A DNA stretch of 36,490 bases, taken from positions 1 to 36,490 of the forward strand of contig CALKWH010000116.1 in NCBI GenBank assembly GCA_938004375.1, read 5' to 3'. Of the stretch, positions 32,451 to 36,490 are shown piece after piece; positions within the stretch are counted from its first letter, which is position 1, and each line of letters starts with the position of its first letter. Origin of the DNA: an uncultured Pseudomonadota bacterium (GTDB lineage Bacteria > Myxococcota_A > Polyangia > HGW-17). The position numbers and the translations under genes were made by a program. The notes under the pieces were generated by a model. It saw only the letters and a program-made list of their open reading frames with translations, did not search any database and was not told where the DNA came from.

Positions 32451-33461
32451 ATGATGAGACCCATGACCCACAAGAAGACGGTGCGGCTCGAGTGGCTGCG
32501 GGAGCGGCTGCTGGCCGGGGTGCGCGTGTATCCGCCGGACGCGGCCGAGGCGATGGGCGTGACCCTGCGGTCGATCCAGCGGGACCTGGTGGATCTGCAG
32601 GCGGCGGGGCTGCCGGTGCGCGAGGCGCAGGTGGCCGGGCGCACGGTGTACTTCGTCGAGCGGGACGACGTGCGGATCGCGGTGGACTTCCGCCTCGAGG
32701 ACCTGATCGTCACCCACCTGGCCCTGGGCATGCTGCGGCGCTACGCGGGCACCCGGCTCGACGACTACATGGCCCAGTTGATCGGGCGCGTCGAGGACCG
32801 GCTCTCGGACAAGGCCGACCCGCGCCGGCCGGCGCTCTCGCGCAAGTTGATGGTCCGTCAGCCGTTCTCGCGGGCGTTCGACTCCCGGGGGGACGACCCG
32901 GCAGAGGCGGGGGAGGACTTCGGTGACCTGCTCGAGGGGCTCCTGCGGCAGTGGAAGCTCAGCCTCGAGTACCTGAACATGCGTGGCGAGCGCAAGCGGC
33001 ACGTGGTGTGCCCGTACACGCTGCTCTCGTACAAGGGCGGGCTGTATCTCATCGCCCGCGACGACGCCCAGCCCGAAACGGAGCCGCTCCGCGTGTACGC
33101 GGTGGAGCGGATCCAGGCCTGCGACCTGCGCCGGGACGACGCGTTCGAGCTGCCGGCGAGCTGGGATCCCGAGGCGTTCGTGCCCTTCTGGGGCGGCCTG
33201 CTGCCGGGCGCGCCCGAGACGGTGCGCCTGCGCTTCTCGCCGCAGTTGGCCGATTACGTCGAGCGTCTGCAGGTTCCCCCGGGGACCCGCCGGACGCACC
33301 GGCGGGACGGCTCGTTGGACCTGGTCACGTCGGCGGTCTGCAACGAGGAGTTCTTCACTTGGGTGCTGGGCTTCGGCGCCGCGGTGCGCGTGCTCGAGCC
33401 CGCCCACCTGCGCGAGGCGCTCGTCACCCGGGCGCGGGAACTGGTCGGCTTGTACGAGTGA
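32451..33461 (+). CDS. WYL-domain transcription regulator
   Basis: A 336-residue regulator of the YafY/WYL class. Residues about 10-65 form a winged helix (LRERLLAGVRVYPPDAAEAMGVTLRSIQRDLVDLQAAG). Residues about 165-230 are the WYL domain, with HVVCPYTLLSYKGGLYLIARD and VYAVERI. A C-terminal WCX-type segment ends LREALVTRARELVGLYE. WYL proteins sense ligands, often nucleic-acid-like, and several control phage-defence loci. ATG 32451 is the first of three nearby Met codons; 32463 is also possible. The 3' end overlaps the convergent FtsZ-like gene by 38 bp. It is a candidate to bind the shared palindromes at 33932 and 35875, but none lies upstream of its own gene. Confidence 0.86.
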   Translation: MMRPMTHKKTVRLEWLRERLLAGVRVYPPDAAEAMGVTLRSIQRDLVDLQAAGLPVREAQVAGRTVYFVERDDVRIAVDFRLEDLIVTHLALGMLRRYAGTRLDDYMAQLIGRVEDRLSDKADPRRPALSRKLMVRQPFSRAFDSRGDDPAEAGEDFGDLLEGLLRQWKLSLEYLNMRGERKRHVVCPYTLLSYKGGLYLIARDDAQPETEPLRVYAVERIQACDLRRDDAFELPASWDPEAFVPFWGGLLPGAPETVRLRFSPQLADYVERLQVPPGTRRTHRRDGSLDLVTSAVCNEEFFTWVLGFGAAVRVLEPAHLREALVTRARELVGLYE

Positions 33462-33897
33462 GGGCGAGAAGGTCTTCATCGCAGGACCGGTAGGCGGCGG
33501 CCAGGTCACGATCTTCGTCGCCGCCGAGCAGGTCGTCGTTGTCGAACACCCGGAGCTCGTCGGCCGCCTCCCGGAGCGCGGCGAGGGCGTTGGTCGCGCG
33601 CTTTTTGCGTGCCAGTCCCTCGAAGGTGAACGGTCGTATCGCGAGGACCGTCGTGAACGCGCCCCGGGCCTTGGCGCGGGCGATCTCGAGAAGCGCCCGG
33701 GGTCCGCCCGAGCGTCCGCCGAGGCCGACGACCACGACGACCCGGGCCGCGCGCTCCAGGGCCTTCGCACGAGGTGCGCCGACGCAAAACCGGACTCCTG
33801 CGTCCGCGTGGTGCTTCGCCAAACGCCCGACGATCGCTTCACCCGCGCCCCCCACCCCGACCACCAGTGTCTCACTCTTGTCCTCCGGCATATCCAT
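33424..33897 (-). CDS. Short FtsZ-like (tubulin superfamily) protein
   Basis: A 157-residue protein that aligns by eye with the FtsZ GTPase domain. It has VVGVGGAGEAIV (GGAG at 16-19, the first phosphate loop), FCVGAPRAKAL (matching FAVNTDAQAL), VVVVVGLGGRSGGPRALLEIARAK (58-76, in the place of GMGGGTGTGAAPVVAEIAK), IRPFTFEG (87-94, KPFxFEG) and VFDNDDLL (matching IPNDKLL). It lacks about 45 residues between the first loop and the signature loop, has a degenerate signature (GLGGRSGG), and stops before the domain carrying the catalytic T7 loop. It may bind nucleotide or FtsZ but should not polymerise and hydrolyse GTP normally. The start at 33897 follows AGGAGG. A palindrome shared with the ATPase gene lies 35 bp upstream. 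Confidence 0.7.
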   Translation of the reverse strand: MDMPEDKSETLVVGVGGAGEAIVGRLAKHHADAGVRFCVGAPRAKALERAARVVVVVGLGGRSGGPRALLEIARAKARGAFTTVLAIRPFTFEGLARKKRATNALAALREAADELRVFDNDDLLGGDEDRDLAAAYRSCDEDLLALTRTSRPVPAPG

Positions 33898-33931
33898 TCT
33901 TCCCTCCTCCGGGAGCATCCTGCCCGGGGAT

Positions 33932-33949
33932 GCGACAGAACCTGTCGCG
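33932..33949. promoter_or_regulatory. Palindrome GCGACAG-AAC-CTGTCGC, shared regulator site
   Basis: A perfect 7-bp inverted repeat, 35 bp upstream of the FtsZ-like gene (minus strand) and 67 bp upstream of the gene at 34016 (plus strand). The same element, CGACAGAA-x-x-TGTCGCG with 15 of 17 bases identical, occurs at 35875. Confidence 0.65.
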
Positions 33950-34015
33950 TAGGAAGAGATTGAACTGGAAAACCTTTTTGGTGGGGGCTAGGATGACCGG
34001 CATGGAGGTACAAAG

Positions 34016-34636
34016 ATGAATCATTATGTGCTCAAACAGCCTTTCGTGGACGAACTGGTGGACGACATCCGGGTCAGCCTGCTGCAGGAGTTCGACCTCC
34101 TCGAGGACAAGGAATCGAAGACCGCACCATGGACCAAGGCCGTCAAGAAGATCCTGGCCCGGTGCTGCGCGGACCAGTTCATGGACGGGAAGCTCCAGGC
34201 GTTCAGTTCCCTGAGCGACGGCGAGTACCTGCTGGACTTCTCGTATGGGAGTTATCCGGTCGCGTTCACCCTGAAAAACCCGGTGAAGAAGGGCGTCGAT
34301 TACCGTCTGTTCGTCGCCTGCGAGAGCGAGTGGGGTGTGGAAGACAGCCCGGCACGCAATTACACCATGGTCCTCGACGACTTCTGCAAACTGCTCGACG
34401 TGCGCGCCCAGGTGAAGGTGATGGTCTTCGGTTACAATGAAGAAGGCCTGGAGGGACTGCACAGCGCGTTCGAGGCGCTCTTGGATTCCCGCAAGGTTGA
34501 GTTGTCCGGCGAGACCTGGCTCTTTTTAGGCGTGCCCTGGGATTCGATGCGGCGCGTGTCCGCCAAGCTGGTGTTTCCGGCGCCGGCGCCCGAGGCGGTG
34601 CGCCTGGACTTCGCAGTGGAAAAGGAACCCGGATAA
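34016..34636 (+). CDS. Hypothetical protein
   Basis: Not recognised. A 206-residue, GC-rich, soluble alpha/beta protein with no signal peptide. GGAGG precedes the start by seven bases. The central part alternates strands and helices (DYRLFVACESEWG, YTMVLDDFCKLLDVRAQVKVMVFGY), a little like restriction-enzyme or nucleotide-binding folds, but no conserved catalytic motif was identified. It is divergent from the FtsZ-like gene and shares its palindromic promoter region, so the two are probably regulated together. It ends 7 bp from the convergent ATPase gene. Confidence 0.65.
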   Translation: MNHYVLKQPFVDELVDDIRVSLLQEFDLLEDKESKTAPWTKAVKKILARCCADQFMDGKLQAFSSLSDGEYLLDFSYGSYPVAFTLKNPVKKGVDYRLFVACESEWGVEDSPARNYTMVLDDFCKLLDVRAQVKVMVFGYNEEGLEGLHSAFEALLDSRKVELSGETWLFLGVPWDSMRRVSAKLVFPAPAPEAVRLDFAVEKEPG

Positions 34637-34643
34637 TTCGAAA

Positions 34644-35837
34644 TCAAATGATCCCGAGGGTGGTGCGGTCGTCGGGGGTGAGCAGGTCCTCCCAGACGGG
34701 GCGGGTCCAGGGCTCCGGCGGCGCCGGGAGGGCGATCACCAGATCGAAGCGGTGTAGCAGATCGGGGGGCAGCGCGTCCGGGGAGGGCGCCGTCCAGAGG
34801 ACTTGGACCCCCGGGTGACCGAGGAGCCGCAGGAGCTCCAGTTGACCGCCGACCGGGCGGTGCTCCGGCGTGAGGAATCCGGGATCCATCAGCAGGGCGC
34901 TGTGGCCGTGTTGGCGCAGGATCGCGAGGGACAGGGAGATTGCATCGGTGCAGTGGGCTCGTCCTCTGTCGGCGTCAGCGGGGGTGAAGAGCGCGAGTCG
35001 TGCGCCGGTAGCCAGGCTGCGGGCCAGCGCGGTCTTGCCGGCGCCGCCGGGGCCGTGCAGCAGCACGTTGAGCCCCAGCCCCCGGGCGTCGGCCGCCTTC
35101 AGGCAGCGCCGGGCCACCTCGGGCCAGGGCTTCAGGTGGGCGAACGCCTCCAGGGGCAGCGCCGGCCGCCGATCGCCGAGGACCGCCCAGGAAAGCACGT
35201 CGCCGGGCTCCGGGTGGGGTGAGTTCAGCGCGTCGAGCAGCGCCGACGGGATAGGGGAGTCCGTGAAGGCGCGCCGGAAGGACCAACTGTCGAAGCTCGG
35301 TTCGACGAGCCCGGCTGCGATCAGCGGGGAACCCTCGGACAACAAAGCCAGCGTCACTTCAGGGTCGAGCCCCGTGGCCGCCGCGATCAGCAGGGTCCGC
35401 TCCGACGGCGTCAGGTCGCGGTCCTCGACGAGCGCCTTCACGGGTTCGTACCAACGTACGGCCAGCAGGAAGGTGAGCACCTCGAGCGAGGCGTCCGGGA
35501 GCCTCAGTTCCGTGGCCAGCGCCTGCAGGTTCTTCCGGAGGGTCCCCTCCGGGCAGGGCGTGCGGTCGAGCTCCCCGGCCAGGAGTTGAAACAACTGGCG
35601 CAAGTGGGGGACGTCCTCACGCTCGACGCCGTTGTGCCAGAGCTCCCGGCACCGGCGGGTGAGCGCTTTGGGCAGATCCAGGAGCGGGCTGCCGAACACC
35701 TCTCCCGGCACCAGTGTCCACCGGTAGTCGTCCCGGTAGCGGAAGAAGCGGGTGAGGATGCGGGAGACGTACCTGCGCGTGAGGTATTGGTCGGTCTGGT
35801 AGTCGATGTTTGAACTGTCGATAGTCGTGTCCGTCAT
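34644..35837 (-). CDS. AAA-type ATPase with degenerate Walker B
   Basis: A 397-residue protein. The N-terminal 250 residues are helical and unassigned, starting with a Tyr/Arg-rich segment. The C-terminal domain is AAA-like: LLHGPGGAGKTALARSLA (Walker A 262-269, Lys268), then LLMDPGF where Walker B usually reads LLLDEAD, and LLHRFDLVIALPAPP, as in the sensor/arginine-finger region of remodelling AAA proteins. Loss of the Walker B glutamate suggests slow or absent ATP hydrolysis, or a regulatory subunit. The start at 35837 has AGGAGGT upstream; an earlier in-frame Met lacks one. The palindrome shared with the FtsZ-like gene lies 38 bp upstream, so the two products may work together. Confidence 0.75.
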   Translation of the reverse strand: MTDTTIDSSNIDYQTDQYLTRRYVSRILTRFFRYRDDYRWTLVPGEVFGSPLLDLPKALTRRCRELWHNGVEREDVPHLRQLFQLLAGELDRTPCPEGTLRKNLQALATELRLPDASLEVLTFLLAVRWYEPVKALVEDRDLTPSERTLLIAAATGLDPEVTLALLSEGSPLIAAGLVEPSFDSWSFRRAFTDSPIPSALLDALNSPHPEPGDVLSWAVLGDRRPALPLEAFAHLKPWPEVARRCLKAADARGLGLNVLLHGPGGAGKTALARSLATGARLALFTPADADRGRAHCTDAISLSLAILRQHGHSALLMDPGFLTPEHRPVGGQLELLRLLGHPGVQVLWTAPSPDALPPDLLHRFDLVIALPAPPEPWTRPVWEDLLTPDDRTTLGII

Positions 35838-35874
35838 GGGGCACCTCCTGGAAACCAGGTATGCCACCGGGAGA

Positions 35875-35891
35875 CGACAGAAGTTGTCGCG
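35875..35891. promoter_or_regulatory. Second copy of the shared palindrome
   Basis: CGACA-GAAGT-TGTCG followed by CG, 15 of 17 bases identical to the site at 33932 and placed at almost the same distance (38 versus 35 bp) upstream of a minus-strand start codon. It lies between the ATPase gene and the end of the next lipoprotein gene. Confidence 0.65.
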
Positions 35892-35903
35892 TGAAGAGGG
35901 GTC

Positions 35904-36341
35904 CTACTTCTGGAACCGGCACTCGCCCTGGACGCAGTCCACGTCCGGGACGTCGCTGCACTTCACCTTGGGGCAGCAGGCGGCGCCGGTGCGGGCGTTG
36001 TACTGGTCGCAGAGGCGGACGACCGCTTCGGCCCAGGTGCGGGCGGCCGGGAAGCTCGGACAGCCCAGGCAGCAGACGCCGTTTTCGAGTTGGGGGGTGG
36101 ACGCGACCGTGCAGTCGGCCTTGGAGGTGCAGGAGCGGTCGATGGGGGGCAGGACCAGGGGCGCTGGCTCGGGTGGCGGATCCATGGCGGCCGGCGGCGG
36201 CGTTGTGGGGGCCGCGGGCGGCGGGTCCATGTCGGTCGCCGTGGGGGCCGCGGGCGTGGACTTGGGCGCGACGTCGGAGTTTTTACAGGAGAGGACGAGG
36301 ACCAGCAGGGAGAAAAGTAGGAGGATGGGGAGTTGGCGCAT
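35904..36341 (-). CDS. Small Cys-rich lipoprotein
   Basis: A 145-residue secreted protein. The start at 36341 opens a hydrophobic lipoprotein signal ending L-V-L-S-C, followed by a Pro/Ala/Thr-rich spacer of about 50 residues and a Cys-rich domain (CTSKADC, CCLGC, CDQYNARTGAACC, C, C) with about ten Cys, all probably disulfide-bonded outside the cell. This arrangement recurs in myxobacterial lipoproteins of unknown function. The ribosome site is weak. Translations that start farther upstream (MCSSDL and MTGVQTCALPIS) come from the sequencing adapter at the window end and are not real. Between 36342 and 36444 there is only GC-rich leader DNA. Confidence 0.75.
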   Translation of the reverse strand: MRQLPILLLFSLLVLVLSCKNSDVAPKSTPAAPTATDMDPPPAAPTTPPPAAMDPPPEPAPLVLPPIDRSCTSKADCTVASTPQLENGVCCLGCPSFPAARTWAEAVVRLCDQYNARTGAACCPKVKCSDVPDVDCVQGECRFQK

Positions 36342-36444
36342 GATCCGGGAGTAGCGGAAAATGGAGGAAGGCGCAAGATGGAGGAACCCGCCCGGGGGAA
36401 GGGAGCCCGCCCGGGGCGACCGGGGGACCGGTCGCTTGGGGCGG

Positions 36445-36490
36445 AGATCGGAAGAGCACACGTCTGAACTCCAGTCACCGAATACGATCT
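36445..36490. other. Untrimmed Illumina TruSeq adapter and index
   Basis: The bases from 36445 begin AGATCGGAAGAGC and continue as the standard read-1 TruSeq adapter through 36478, followed by an 8-base index CGAATACG (36479-36486) and ATCT, the first bases of the adapter's next segment. This is library sequence joined to the contig end, not genome. Confidence 0.98.

Noticed and set aside
32082..34013. Extension of the minus-strand lipoprotein frame upstream to 34013
   Set aside because: The extension is antisense to the WYL and FtsZ-like genes, is Arg/Pro-rich without motifs, and the clear ribosome site and lipoprotein signal are at 32081.
36342..36478. N-terminal extensions of the last lipoprotein beginning MCSSDL or MTGVQTCALPIS
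   Set aside because: These residues are translated adapter sequence.

Overview
The window reads as one end of a contig from a GC-rich bacterium of the myxobacterial/deltaproteobacterial kind. That placement is inferred from the outer flanks (about 1-5060 and 32345-36440), which are very GC-rich and carry lipoproteins built from myxobacterial Cys-rich modules, RCC1 repeats and MopE-like Asp-rich repeats. No rRNA or tRNA gene was seen to fix the taxonomy. The last 46 bases are not genomic: they are an untrimmed Illumina TruSeq adapter with an 8-base index.

Regions. (1) 1-5061, GC-rich chromosome: a hairpin repeat array, a VanX-like M15 dipeptidase lipoprotein, a Cys-rich/RCC1 surface lipoprotein and a protein of unknown function. 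(2) 5074-13786, much lower GC: a sigma54 activator (minus strand) divergent from a tight six-gene plus-strand operon encoding a DUF4258 protein, a WG-repeat/histidine-phosphatase fusion, a NodU-type carbamoyltransferase, an NAD-dependent epimerase, a GT4 glycosyltransferase and a radical SAM/SPASM enzyme. A near-consensus -24/-12 sigma54 promoter lies in the divergent gap, with several palindromes upstream. (3) 13787-18580: a helical protein behind a strong palindrome, a region of nested inverted repeats, an XRE-ImmA/IrrE regulator paired with a PIN nuclease, an HhH-GPD-like DNA glycosylase and a small HNH nuclease followed by an attC-like inverted repeat. (4) 18594-29584: a P-loop ATPase and then a type I restriction-modification locus in the order hsdR - truncated dinD - small ORF - hsdS - dinD - hsdS remnant - REP repeats with a broken RAYT transposase - rhuM - hsdM. 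Most of these genes overlap their neighbours by ATGA junctions. (5) 29694-32340, AT-rich again: one large lipoprotein gene on the minus strand. (6) 32451-36341, GC-rich: a WYL regulator, a very short FtsZ-like protein, an unknown protein, an AAA-type ATPase and a Cys-rich lipoprotein. The FtsZ-like and ATPase genes each have the same palindrome about 35 nt upstream of the start codon.

The middle of the window (5-32 kb) behaves as an accessory and defence island: GC steps, restriction-modification, a toxin-antitoxin-like pair, isolated nucleases and recombined gene remnants. Two parts look least like described systems. One is the sigma54-controlled glycan/carbamoyl/radical-SAM operon, whose activator seems to have an RtcR-like (CARF-type) sensor domain. 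The other is the pair of co-regulated genes for a cut-down FtsZ-like protein and a degenerate AAA ATPase.
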